In this document: positions 37,580 through 45,738 of the stretch, piece after piece
How the letters are laid out: each line of letters begins with the position of its first letter
Position numbering within the stretch: position 1 is the first letter of the stretch
Origin: Exiguobacterium artemiae 255-15
Lineage (GTDB): Bacteria > Bacillota > Bacilli > Exiguobacteriales > Exiguobacteriaceae
DNA: 64,000 nt
Assembly: GCF_000019905.1 (NCBI RefSeq)
Contig: NC_010556.1
Span: forward strand, 1,948,001-2,012,000
Reading direction: 5' to 3'
The notes under the pieces: model-generated
Told to the model about the DNA's origin: nothing
Databases searched by the model: none
The model's input: only the letters and a program-made list of their open reading frames with translations
Translations under genes and position numbers: made by a program

Positions 37580-37614
37580 GAATAACGTAAAAAAAACAGG
37601 AGGTAAGATATATT

Positions 37615-38937
37615 ATGAGTAAAAAAGACGTATTTGCTTTAGGTTTTATGATTTTCGCATTGTTCTTTGGTGCGGGTAATTTAATTTTCCCTCCTGAACT
37701 TGGTGCTCTGGCTGGAACAGAATTTTTCCCTGCAATGCTCGGCTTCATCGTTACCGGTGTCGGGTTACCTCTGACGGGATTAATTGCTGTCGCATGGGTC
37801 GGCGGGGGCATCAGCACGCTTGCTAATCCACTTCCAAAATTCGTCGGAGCTCTATTGACGTTTGCCTTATATGTCGCCATTGGCCCTTTTTTCGGAATTC
37901 CGCGGACTTCCGTCGTCACATACGAACTTGGTGTCGCCCCTTTCTTGAATGGACCTAGTCAAACGACACTACTGATTTCTTCTTCTCTTTTCTTTTTAGT
38001 CACGTTATATCTTGTTCTCAAACCGGGTAAACTTCTTGATATCATTGGTCGTTTCATCACCCCGTTGTTACTTTTGGCACTCGCGACACTGAGCATCAGC
38101 AGTATTTTAAAGCCATTATCGGCCGTTCAATCTCCTCATTCCTCGTACAATGGTTTTACAGATGCATTCATCCAAGGATTTCTTCAAGGATACTTGACGC
38201 TCGACGCTCTTGGCGCCCTTGTATTTGGCGTCATCGTCCTGCATACGCTACATGCTCGCGGTTTAAAAAGTCGAAAAGTCCAATTGAAGACTGTGACTCA
38301 AGCCGGATTGATTGCTGCATTATCATTGACGTTGGTTTATACCGGACTTGGTTTCATTGGTCGAAACAGCTTTGGAGCAGTCGGGATGATCGACGGCCCT
38401 TCCTTATTACAACAATACGCCGAAAGTACTTTTGGCACGATTGGTTTGATGATTTTAGGAGTTGCTATTTTGCTAGCTTGTTTAACGACATCCGTCGGTC
38501 TTGTCACAGCTTTTTCAGAATATATGATGTCACTTTCGACACGTCTCACGCTTCCGCTCACGGGTACAATCACAACCGTTCTAGGTTTCTTGATTTCCAT
38601 TGTCGGACTTGATGCATTACTGGCAATTGCGGTACCTGTCTTAATGTTCCTTTATCCTATTGTCATCGTATTGATTGGTTTGACCTTTATCCGTTCATTG
38701 CTTAAAAAACCGTCGTTCGTGTACAGAGCCACTTTATCGATTACTGCCCTGTTCTCGTTATTAACTGCTCTCCACACATTAAAAGTTTTGCCGGATCCGG
38801 TAGTTACTGTATATTCTGCCTTACCGTTATCCGACAAAAGCCTAGCCTGGCTTCTGCCTGCTTTGATTATATTCTTCATCAGTTCATCGATTAGACACGA
38901 TTCTTCTGATTCTATTCCTGAAAAACGGATTGGCTAG
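37615..38937 (+). CDS. brnQ: Branched-chain amino acid transporter BrnQ
   Basis: A 440-residue permease with about twelve helices. The start FALGFMIFALFFGAGNLIFP and GPFFGIPRTSVVTYELGV are signatures of the LIVCS family, which imports Leu, Ile and Val with Na+ or H+. AGGAGGTAAG precedes the ATG. Separate transcription unit; I see no T-box in its short leader. It ends 61 nt before the DegV gene and may run on into it. Confidence 0.93.
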   Translation: MSKKDVFALGFMIFALFFGAGNLIFPPELGALAGTEFFPAMLGFIVTGVGLPLTGLIAVAWVGGGISTLANPLPKFVGALLTFALYVAIGPFFGIPRTSVVTYELGVAPFLNGPSQTTLLISSSLFFLVTLYLVLKPGKLLDIIGRFITPLLLLALATLSISSILKPLSAVQSPHSSYNGFTDAFIQGFLQGYLTLDALGALVFGVIVLHTLHARGLKSRKVQLKTVTQAGLIAALSLTLVYTGLGFIGRNSFGAVGMIDGPSLLQQYAESTFGTIGLMILGVAILLACLTTSVGLVTAFSEYMMSLSTRLTLPLTGTITTVLGFLISIVGLDALLAIAVPVLMFLYPIVIVLIGLTFIRSLLKKPSFVYRATLSITALFSLLTALHTLKVLPDPVVTVYSALPLSDKSLAWLLPALIIFFISSSIRHDSSDSIPEKRIG

Positions 38938-39000
38938 TGATGCCGCTTTCATCGCATGGTATGATTAAAAAAATGAAATTCTACTGGAGGCGTCGCTTTA

Positions 39001-39873
39001 ATGGATAAGATTGCTTGGATTACCGATAGTATGGCCTTTTTCCCACCGGGGGAAGCTGAAAAACTCGGAGTCCATGTCGTACCAACAGTCATCATCATCA
39101 ACGGAGAGTCCTATCGGGAATATACTGACTTGTCGATCGAACAACTGGATCAAAAAATGCGCGAAAGCTCTTCTGTCATCCCGACGACTTCACAGCCTTC
39201 GTTTGGTGAGTTGGTTGAACTTTACGAACATTTGCAGGCAGAAGGTTATGATTATGCGTATGCTGTTCACATCACAAGCGGATTGAGCGGTACTTATGCC
39301 AGCTCTGTCGCTGCTGCAGATGCTGTCGGCTTTAAATTATATGCCATCGACTCCTATACCGGTGCTGCCAACCAACAAAATATGTTACGCCTTTCGATCG
39401 AAATGGCGCAAGCCGGGAAACAGCCGGAAGAAGTCATGCAGGTCTTGGAACAGTTCAAACACCATTCTCATTTTTATCTGATCATCGGCAATATGGAGAC
39501 GATGCGTCGAAGTGGACGTGTGTCGAGCAGTCAGTTTTTGCTTGCCAACATGCTGAACATTAAACCGATCGTTAAGTTCGATGAGGTCGGTAAACTCGTT
39601 CCGTTTAAGAAAGTGCGTTCCATCAAAAAAGCTTTTCAGGAAATGTCATCCGAGATTGCTTCTAAAATCGAACAGTTCGGATTATACAATCAGACCCTCT
39701 ACATCGGCCATACACTGGCGCGGTCTTCTGCCGAACAATTACGTGATTTGTTGCAGACGAAACTGCCTCAGATTTCGATCGAAATTACACAATTCGGTCC
39801 ATCTATCCTGACACATGCTGGATCTGAAACAGTCGGTGTATATTGGTTCGATGATTTGACGGTCAATCGATGA
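39001..39873 (+). CDS. DegV family fatty-acid-binding protein
   Basis: A 290-residue protein of the DegV/FakB type that holds a fatty acid for a kinase (FakA) or transfer. Fold landmarks are WITDSMAFFPP, VIPTTSQPSFGE, HITSGLSGTYASS, ETMRRSGRVSS and the C-terminal GPSILTHAGSETVGVYWF. FakA is not in the window. TGGAGGCG precedes the ATG. Its fatty-acid link suits the lipid genes that follow, but they are in other transcription units. Confidence 0.92.
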   Translation: MDKIAWITDSMAFFPPGEAEKLGVHVVPTVIIINGESYREYTDLSIEQLDQKMRESSSVIPTTSQPSFGELVELYEHLQAEGYDYAYAVHITSGLSGTYASSVAAADAVGFKLYAIDSYTGAANQQNMLRLSIEMAQAGKQPEEVMQVLEQFKHHSHFYLIIGNMETMRRSGRVSSSQFLLANMLNIKPIVKFDEVGKLVPFKKVRSIKKAFQEMSSEIASKIEQFGLYNQTLYIGHTLARSSAEQLRDLLQTKLPQISIEITQFGPSILTHAGSETVGVYWFDDLTVNR

Positions 39874-39936
39874 TTGACGACATCTTCCATTGAAGACTTT
39901 ATCATTAAAATAGTTCCGCTGATCAGGCGGCTTTGG

Positions 39937-39972
39937 GATGATTCCGATACCATATCGGAATCATCTTTTTTA
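39937..39972 (+). terminator. Terminator after the DegV gene
   Basis: GATGATTCCGATA pairs with TATCGGAATCATC, followed by T6. Confidence 0.92.
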
Positions 39973-39995
39973 TAATTCACATAACAAAACCGGAC

Positions 39996-40038
39996 AAAAA
40001 AACCGAATGGGACCTTTTATCAAGTGTCCTCATTCGGT
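39996..40038 (-). terminator. Terminator of the pgpA-PAP2-HAD operon
   Basis: On the minus strand ACCGAATG pairs with CATTCGGT with a longer internal loop, followed by T7. Confidence 0.85.
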
Positions 40039-40053
40039 AAATGTTATTTAAGA

Positions 40054-40548
40054 CTAGAATTTCATCTGCTTAAAGACATCATCCAGCATCTTTGCTTCGT
40101 CTTCTTCCCGCCGAATCGTCTGATGCGGACGACGGATCCGTTCTGCCCACGCTTCCGATGGATATACCGTCCAACTCAACTGTTCCACTTCCTCCAGGTA
40201 ACGGAGTACCGTTTCAAGCGAAGCCTCTTCGTCATGTTGACGCAACCAGTTTTCATAACGTTTATCCGGTTTGCCGTCTTTCAGTAAAATCCTCCCGCTT
40301 TCGAGAATCGCCCATTTCGGCTTTGCATCGATTTGAAACAACTCCAACTGACGGAATGCCTCAAACGTACGACTCGTAAATGGAATCAAGCCGTTTTTTT
40401 CGACCAGACGCTTTAATCGTAAATGCGTCCGCATCGTCATAAACCGTTTTTCTTCTCCCACTCGTTCTACCAATAAAGTAGGAACGGCAATCTTTTTCAT
40501 CGCGGCTTCATCAAAAAGCAGACTGTGATCGATATCAAGTAGTAACAT
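40054..40548 (-). CDS. Putative HAD-like phosphatase, 164 aa
   Basis: Begins MLLLDIDHSLLFDE, a HAD motif I with Ser in place of the usual Thr (DxDxS). The segment GLIPFTSRTFEAFRQLELF resembles motif II (S/T-R), and CKPKWAILESG-like sequence follows as in the sucrose-phosphate-phosphatase group. Motif IV is not obvious, so activity is uncertain. AAAAGGAG lies 7 nt before ATG 40548, inside the 3' end of the PAP2 gene (14-nt overlap). Third gene of a lipid-phosphatase operon. Confidence 0.6.
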   Translation of the reverse strand: MLLLDIDHSLLFDEAAMKKIAVPTLLVERVGEEKRFMTMRTHLRLKRLVEKNGLIPFTSRTFEAFRQLELFQIDAKPKWAILESGRILLKDGKPDKRYENWLRQHDEEASLETVLRYLEEVEQLSWTVYPSEAWAERIRRPHQTIRREEDEAKMLDDVFKQMKF

Positions 40549-41170
40549 GATGCGTCTCCTTTTGTTTCCGTCGCGGTGAAATGAAGGCATAGGACAGACA
40601 AAGGATGAAGGCAGCAAAACAAAAACCACCGACTACATCCGAGAAGTAATGAACGTTTAAGATAATACGGGACGATCCCATGGCCAAGATCAACAGACTA
40701 AGAAAGATACCTAAGATCACTTTCCCGGATCGGTTTAAAAATCGCCAACTCAGAATCAAAAAACCACCGTACACCGCGAAAGCCATTGAAGAATGACCGC
40801 TTGGAAAACTGTAGCCGACTCCGCCTACCAACTCATTGAGTGACGGACGGTCCCGGACAAAAATTACTTTAGCGACCTGATTGAGAACAGCCACTGCCAA
40901 AAAGTTCGACAGATACCAAATACTCCCTACACGATCACGCCACAGGTAATAACTGATGGCGGTCAAAAGGACGGTCATCGTCACAGCCCCTACTCCCGAG
41001 CCTAATTGCGTGAACCAACTGACATAGTCAGCCGGTACTTGTTTCGACATACGGTTCGACAGTTGCGCGTCAAACAAAAAATATCCCGTCAATCGGATCG
41101 AGATGGCAATCCCTATGAAAATGATGAACGCAATGCCTGAAACGACTAATGCTTTTCGGTTTAATTTCAT
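40535..41170 (-). CDS. PAP2-family membrane phosphatase
   Basis: A 211-residue membrane protein with about six helices and the three PAP2 motifs: KVIFVRDRP, YSFPSGHSS and SSRIILNVHYFSDV. Likely dephosphorylates undecaprenyl diphosphate or phosphatidylglycerophosphate/phosphatidate outside the membrane. Its ATG overlaps the pgpA stop (TGATG), so translation is coupled. AAAGGGA precedes it. Confidence 0.93.
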   Translation of the reverse strand: MKLNRKALVVSGIAFIIFIGIAISIRLTGYFLFDAQLSNRMSKQVPADYVSWFTQLGSGVGAVTMTVLLTAISYYLWRDRVGSIWYLSNFLAVAVLNQVAKVIFVRDRPSLNELVGGVGYSFPSGHSSMAFAVYGGFLILSWRFLNRSGKVILGIFLSLLILAMGSSRIILNVHYFSDVVGGFCFAAFILCLSYAFISPRRKQKETHHVTT

Positions 41171-41715
41171 CAATACGTCCCTTTCCGTTGTTCGAGTTCT
41201 TCTGCCGAATAGTCTTCTTTATCACGCAATCGGTGCGCGAGACGACCGGACGCATTGGCAGCAATCGCGGCAACGATGTCATCCATGAACGTATTGACCC
41301 GTCCGTCATTGACCTTCGTATCGAGTTCTTTAATAATTCCGACCTTCGCCTTATCCAAATAACCAAATGTTGTGACGGCAATCGATCCGTACGTATTGAC
41401 GGCTCCGATCGCAATCGTCTCATCCACGCCAAACAAACCTTCATCACTGCGAATGATGGATAAAAGCGGTTCAGACAACAGTCCTTTTTCGGCTAAAATA
41501 TCGAGTTCTGCCCCAACAAGAATTGCATGTTGCAATTCCCGCTTTTCGAGAACACGCTCTACAGAGCTGAGACATGTTTCAAGCGTCAGTTCAATCGTGT
41601 ATGGTGCTTGCATTTGATACACGATTTCAGCAATCGCGTGAATCGTGACGCCCCGCTCATGCAGCTTATCGATTGCTGCTTGTTTTACTTCTTTAGAATG
41701 TGCTTTTTCTTTCAT
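41170..41715 (-). CDS. pgpA: Phosphatidylglycerophosphatase A-like protein (YutG)
   Basis: A 181-residue helical protein of the PgpA family. GVDETIAIGAVNTYGSIAV, TTFGYLDKAKVGIIKELD and NTFMDDIVAAIAAN follow Bacillus YutG. It dephosphorylates phosphatidylglycerophosphate to phosphatidylglycerol, the precursor of cardiolipin. ATG 41715 has AGAGGTGG 8 nt upstream. First gene of a three-gene operon with PAP2 and a HAD-like protein. In this protein the helices are not strongly hydrophobic. Confidence 0.82.
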   Translation of the reverse strand: MKEKAHSKEVKQAAIDKLHERGVTIHAIAEIVYQMQAPYTIELTLETCLSSVERVLEKRELQHAILVGAELDILAEKGLLSEPLLSIIRSDEGLFGVDETIAIGAVNTYGSIAVTTFGYLDKAKVGIIKELDTKVNDGRVNTFMDDIVAAIAANASGRLAHRLRDKEDYSAEELEQRKGTY

Positions 41716-41785
41716 GACAAAATCCACCTCTCTGACAAAGTTCTTCACAAGTATACACGGATTGCTCCTCTCTCCTCAAACTTCT

Positions 41786-41814
41786 TTGACATCACGCGGA
41801 TAATCCGTCATGAT
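41786..41814 (+). promoter_or_regulatory. Putative yjcG promoter
   Basis: A perfect TTGACA (41786-41791), 17 bp, then CATGAT (41809-41814). Good -35, weak -10. Confidence 0.55.
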
Positions 41815-41860
41815 TATCCTGTAAAGCGTTATCATTTCAGGGGAAAGTAGGGGATTTTCG

Positions 41861-42373
41861 ATGAACATCGGGGTAGTTTTGTTTCCATCGAAACGAATTC
41901 AGGACTTTGCGAATTCATACCGCAAACGGTACGATTCCAAGTATGCGTTGATTACACCACACATTACAATGCGGGAGCGGATCAATATCGATGATACTGA
42001 ACTTGATTCCATCGTAACAGCTCTCAACAAAGTAGCGGAGCAAACGAAACCAGTTTCACTTCACATTCAAGGAGCTCGTTCTTTCCACCCGACGAATAAT
42101 GTCTTATTTTTAAAAGTCATGCCGACGGATGAATTGGAACAATTACATCAGGCTTTGCACACGGGTGATTTGAGTCACACACCCAAGTATGATTTCTTAC
42201 CTCACATCACAATCGGTCAGGATTTATCCGATGTCGAATTATTCGACGTTCTCGAACGATTGAAGATGGAGGATATCCGCTTCCAAGAAGATGTCACTAA
42301 GATGGCTCTGCTGTATGAGCTCGAAAACGGTTCTTGGAGTGTGTACGAAACGTTCCGATTTACAGGTCAATAA
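41861..42373 (+). CDS. yjcG: 2'-5' RNA ligase superfamily protein YjcG
   Basis: A 170-residue 2H phosphoesterase with the two HxT motifs TPHITMRE (about residue 34) and LPHITIGQ (about 116). It matches Bacillus YjcG in length and motifs; the substrate is unknown, probably a cyclic phosphodiester or RNA end. AGTAGGGG precedes the ATG. It ends 2 nt before the convergent small gene. Confidence 0.9.
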   Translation: MNIGVVLFPSKRIQDFANSYRKRYDSKYALITPHITMRERINIDDTELDSIVTALNKVAEQTKPVSLHIQGARSFHPTNNVLFLKVMPTDELEQLHQALHTGDLSHTPKYDFLPHITIGQDLSDVELFDVLERLKMEDIRFQEDVTKMALLYELENGSWSVYETFRFTGQ

Positions 42374-42375
42374 CA

Positions 42376-42579
42376 TCAAACTTCCCGGTCGAACTTGCGA
42401 CCGGGAAGTTTTAGTTCTGGCAAAACCCCATAAGCATTAGCTTGTTCTTCTAATTCGGCATGATACGGCTCGACACGTTTAATCGGATTGATACGGGCGA
42501 CCGGTTCTGTCTTTCGTTCCAAGTCGACCCTTACTTGCCGGTTCACATACTGGACCACCGTAAAATCTACCTGGTACAT
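42376..42579 (-). CDS. Small hypothetical protein (67 aa)
   Basis: Begins MYQVDFTVVQYVNRQVRVDL; the C-terminus is LPGRKFDREV. Charged, soluble, no family recognised. GAGGGAGGA lies 7 nt before the ATG. The last twelve codons form the terminator hairpin of the convergent yjcG, so coding and terminator functions share one sequence. Confidence 0.62.
   Translation of the reverse strand: MYQVDFTVVQYVNRQVRVDLERKTEPVARINPIKRVEPYHAELEEQANAYGVLPELKLPGRKFDREV
42379..42410 (+). terminator. Terminator after yjcG, inside the convergent gene
   Basis: AACTTCCCGGTCG pairs perfectly with CGACCGGGAAGTT around AACTTG; TTTTAG follows on the plus strand. Confidence 0.82.
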
Positions 42580-42641
42580 ATGATGTCCTCCCTCTACTTC
42601 AGCTCGTTATTCTGTTATTCCCAAAATCGCTTTAAGAAAAA

Positions 42642-42667
42642 CAAAAAACCAGAGTTTCCCCTGGTTT
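42642..42667 (-). terminator. Terminator after fabI
   Basis: On the minus strand AAACCAG pairs with CTGGTTT, followed by TTTTG and a T-rich tail. Confidence 0.85.
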
Positions 42668-42706
42668 CAGCTGTACCGTATCGTTCAGAATGTACCCGAA
42701 ATCTTA

Positions 42707-43480
42707 TTATAAGATATGGAAACCGCTGTCGACGTGCAGAATCTCACCTGTGACACCACTCGACATTTGGGACAAGAGGAACAATCCGCTTTGACCGATT
42801 TGTTCTGTCGTGACGTTACGGTGAAGCGGAGCCCGCTCTTCGATACTTTCAAGAATTGAATTGAAATCGCCGACACCTTTTGCAGAAACCGTCCGGACCG
42901 GACCGGCTGAAATCGCATTGACGCGAACGCCCTGCTTTCCGTATTCTGCTGCTAAGTAACGGACACTTGCATCGAGTGCCGCTTTTGCGACGCCCATCAC
43001 GTTATAGTTCGGAACCATTTTTTCGCCACCGAGATACGTCAATGTAATGACAGAAGCATCTTCCGTGAAGAAGTCTTTTGCCGCTTTCACGACAGCTGTC
43101 AGGCTGTATGCCGAGATATCAAGTGCTTGCGCAAACTGTTCACGTGTCACACCCGAGAATTCACCGCGCAAGGCTTCTTTATCGGCAAAAGCAATCGAGT
43201 GGGCAATTCCTGAAATCTTCCCGTGATCAGCATGAATCGTTTCAAATACCTGTTCGATTTCAGCATCGCTCGTCACATCACATGTGTAGTAAGTAGCCGG
43301 TCGTGAAAGTTCTTGACCTAACTTTTCGAGTGGTGCCTTAAAACGTTCTCCGACATACGTAAAGGCAAGACTTGCACCTGCTGCATCAAGAGCACGTGCG
43401 ATTCCCCATGCGATTGACCGTTGATTGATGACACCCATTACAACATACGTCTTTCCCTCAAGCGAAGGATAAATATTCAT
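42707..43480 (-). CDS. fabI: Enoyl-ACP reductase FabI
   Basis: A 257-residue SDR-fold enzyme that completes each round of fatty-acid elongation using NADH or NADPH. The cofactor segment YVVMGVINQRSIAWGIARAL is characteristic of FabI, as are HSIAFAD and the Tyr-X6-Lys active site YNVMGVAK, with an upstream Tyr in LTYLGGEKMVPNYN. AAGGGGGA precedes ATG 43480. The promoter carries a FapR-type operator. Confidence 0.95.
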   Translation of the reverse strand: MNIYPSLEGKTYVVMGVINQRSIAWGIARALDAAGASLAFTYVGERFKAPLEKLGQELSRPATYYTCDVTSDAEIEQVFETIHADHGKISGIAHSIAFADKEALRGEFSGVTREQFAQALDISAYSLTAVVKAAKDFFTEDASVITLTYLGGEKMVPNYNVMGVAKAALDASVRYLAAEYGKQGVRVNAISAGPVRTVSAKGVGDFNSILESIEERAPLHRNVTTEQIGQSGLFLLSQMSSGVTGEILHVDSGFHIL

Positions 43481-43498
43481 TATGAGTTCCCCCTTAAA

Positions 43499-43515
43499 TT
43501 AGTACCTGGTAATAA
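43499..43515 (-). promoter_or_regulatory. FapR operator of fabI
   Basis: TTAGTACCTGGTAATAA, an imperfect palindrome that follows the 17-bp FapR consensus (TTAGTACCTGGTACTAA type). It lies 19 nt upstream of the start codon. FapR represses fatty-acid genes until malonyl-CoA rises. Confidence 0.85.
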
Positions 43516-43526
43516 CACCTATATCT

Positions 43527-43555
43527 AGGTTACAAAAACGTAACGCTTCTGTCAA
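43527..43555 (-). promoter_or_regulatory. Putative fabI promoter
   Basis: On the minus strand a perfect TTGACA (43550-43555) with TAACCT (43527-43532) 17 bp downstream. The -10 is poor, but the FapR site follows immediately. Confidence 0.5.
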
Positions 43556-43624
43556 CCATCGCTCTTGATATTGCGATTTTGATAAATTACGGTAATATAG
43601 AAAGAGACAGAAAGTAGGGATGGA

Positions 43625-44794
43625 ATGAACCGTTTTAAATCATTTACACAACGTTATGATAACACGTTGCTTTTTTTGCTCGGTTGTTTGATGGTCGTCA
43701 GTGTCATCGCAATCTATACCGCGCAACCTTTTTTACAAGGGGCAATCAGTGAAATCAATTTCATGGCTAAGCAGATTCAGTGGTATATCATCGGATTTAT
43801 CGCACTGTCTGTCGTCATTCTCATCGATTATGAGCAACTGAAACGTTTCCATTGGTACTTATACGGGGCAGGAATTGTCTCCCTGATTGGTCTTGTCGTC
43901 TTACGAGGGACACCGTTGGTCGCAAATATTAAAGGAGCCTACGGTTGGTATCAGTTCCCGGTCATCGGAACCGTTCAGCCGGCTGAGTTCATGAAGTTTT
44001 TCTTGATTGTCTCACTCGCTGCCGTCATCTCGGAACACAACGCCCGGTACGTCCAGCATGAGCGGGACTTCCTGCTCTTAGTCAAGATGGTCGCTCTCAC
44101 ATTGCTTCCACTCGCTTTGATTATCATTCAACCCGACTTAGGAATCGGCTTGATCCTCTGTGTCATTTTGGCTTGTGCCATGTTACTGTCCGGCTTGAAC
44201 TGGAAATGGTTACTTACGATGTTCGGCTTGTTGGCTGTCGCAATCGTCGGATTCTTTTATCTGTTTTATTTCCAAAATGATTTACTTGCCACTTTCTTCC
44301 CGGGGCATGCGATGAACCGGATCATGGCTTGGTTACAACCGTTTGAATATGCGGATGACCTTTCCTATCAGTTGGTCCAGTCGATTAACGCTATCGGTTC
44401 AGGACAGATGTTTGGTGTCGGGTACGGAAAACTTCAAGTATCGGTTCCCGAACTGCACACCGATTTTATCTTCACTGCGATTTCAGCTCACTACGGCTTT
44501 ATCGGTGCGGCTGTCGTTCTAATTATCCTGTTCCTATTCATCTACCGGTTGATTCAAATCGCGCTGGAAACAGCAGATCCGTTTGGAACGTATATCGTGA
44601 CAGGATACGTCGCGATGTTCACATTCCAGATCTTCCAAAACATCGGGATGACGATGGGGGTCTTACCGATCACCGGTCTCCCGCTTCCCTTCATTAGTTA
44701 CGGAGGGTCGACGATGATCGTTAACCTGGTTGGACTCGGCTTAATTATGGCCATCGCTTCACAGTCCCGCATCTCCATGTTTGATGAAGATTAA
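43625..44794 (+). CDS. rodA: RodA-like SEDS glycosyltransferase
   Basis: A 389-residue SEDS protein with about ten helices. Landmarks are GWYQFPVIGTVQPAEFMKF, IQPDLGIGLIL, LHTDFIFTAISAHYGFIGA and LPLPFISYGGSTM. The Asp of HTDFIF, conserved and needed in SEDS enzymes, is present; the Glu pair that normally follows is replaced by SAHY. Likely makes glycan strands during cell elongation. It is the second SEDS gene here (with ftsW). GTAGGGATGG precedes the ATG. No partner PBP is adjacent. Confidence 0.85.
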   Translation: MNRFKSFTQRYDNTLLFLLGCLMVVSVIAIYTAQPFLQGAISEINFMAKQIQWYIIGFIALSVVILIDYEQLKRFHWYLYGAGIVSLIGLVVLRGTPLVANIKGAYGWYQFPVIGTVQPAEFMKFFLIVSLAAVISEHNARYVQHERDFLLLVKMVALTLLPLALIIIQPDLGIGLILCVILACAMLLSGLNWKWLLTMFGLLAVAIVGFFYLFYFQNDLLATFFPGHAMNRIMAWLQPFEYADDLSYQLVQSINAIGSGQMFGVGYGKLQVSVPELHTDFIFTAISAHYGFIGAAVVLIILFLFIYRLIQIALETADPFGTYIVTGYVAMFTFQIFQNIGMTMGVLPITGLPLPFISYGGSTMIVNLVGLGLIMAIASQSRISMFDED

Positions 44795-44798
44795 CGTC

Positions 44799-44836
44799 AA
44801 AAAAGAGTGGCATCCAGTCGGGTGCCACTCTTTTTG
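44799..44836. terminator. Bidirectional terminator rodA-like/rluD-like
   Basis: AAAAGAGTGGCA pairs with TGCCACTCTTTT, with A and T tracts on both sides. Confidence 0.9.
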
Positions 44837-44839
44837 TAT

Positions 44840-45721
44840 TCACGAAAGACTTAAGTCGTCCGGCAACGGTGCGACGAACGTCATCACCTCACCTGTCCCC
44901 GGATGCGGAAACGTCGCAGACGCACTGTGTAATGCTTGTCTCGCAATCAATGGTGTCCCTTTATACATCGTATCTCCGACTAACGGATGACCAAGTGCTG
45001 CGAGATGGACCCGGATTTGATGCGTCCTGCCCGTCTCCAATTTAATCGTTAATCGGGACAATTCACGCGAAAACGCCGTGATCGGCTCACTCGTTAAGAT
45101 ATGTGTGATCGCCTGCTGACCGTCTTCCCGTACCATTCTTTCCATGAAGGAATGATCGGTTTGACCGATCGGAAGGTCAATCGTTTGAGCCGGAATGGTC
45201 CCTTCGATCAATGCGACGTACCGGCGATCAAGCAAGCCGTTCTGTTGCATCTTACTCAACTGATGATGCGCAAGGGAATGTTTCGCAAAAACGACCAGTC
45301 CACTTGTATCCCGGTCCAACCGATTGACGATATGAATCGCATACGGGATCTGATGTTGCCGGTAATAACCGAGAACAAAATTCGATAAAGACCGCTCCGG
45401 ATGAAGTCGAGACGGAATCGAGGCCATTCCCGGCGGTTTATTGACAATCAGCAACCAGTCATCTTCAAAAAGAATATCGAGTTCTCCGCTCGTCGCATGC
45501 ATATCCTGTGCAGGCTGTTCTTCCGGAAACCGGACATGAATCCGGTCTCCTGCATGAACAGGTTCGTTTACGTTGACATGTTGTTCATTCCGCAAAATAT
45601 CTCCGTGGTGTTTAATCGACACTAACATTTTTCGGGAAATATGAAGACGTGTCGTACAAAAATGACCGACACTCCATCCGTCTTCAATGGAAGTTACTTG
45701 TTGTTCAATTTGAAATGCCAT
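44840..45721 (-). CDS. RluA/RluD-family pseudouridine synthase (YjbO)
   Basis: A 293-residue enzyme. The N-terminal S4-like region (about 20-85) is followed by the catalytic domain with HIVNRLDRDTSGLVVFAK; the Asp of RLDRDTSG is the nucleophile. LETGRTHQIRVHLAALGHPL is the second signature. It isomerises uridines in RNA, target unknown. ATG 45721 has AGAGGTAA upstream; the longer frame overlaps nadK. Last gene of the yjbM-nadK operon, as in Bacillus. Confidence 0.9.
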   Translation of the reverse strand: MAFQIEQQVTSIEDGWSVGHFCTTRLHISRKMLVSIKHHGDILRNEQHVNVNEPVHAGDRIHVRFPEEQPAQDMHATSGELDILFEDDWLLIVNKPPGMASIPSRLHPERSLSNFVLGYYRQHQIPYAIHIVNRLDRDTSGLVVFAKHSLAHHQLSKMQQNGLLDRRYVALIEGTIPAQTIDLPIGQTDHSFMERMVREDGQQAITHILTSEPITAFSRELSRLTIKLETGRTHQIRVHLAALGHPLVGDTMYKGTPLIARQALHSASATFPHPGTGEVMTFVAPLPDDLSLS

Positions 45722-45738
45722 CACGTTACCTCTTTTAA

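Noticed and set aside
37455-37919. 154-codon minus-strand frame at the brnQ start
   Set aside because: Antisense to the BrnQ N-terminus and crosses a terminator; no ribosome site.
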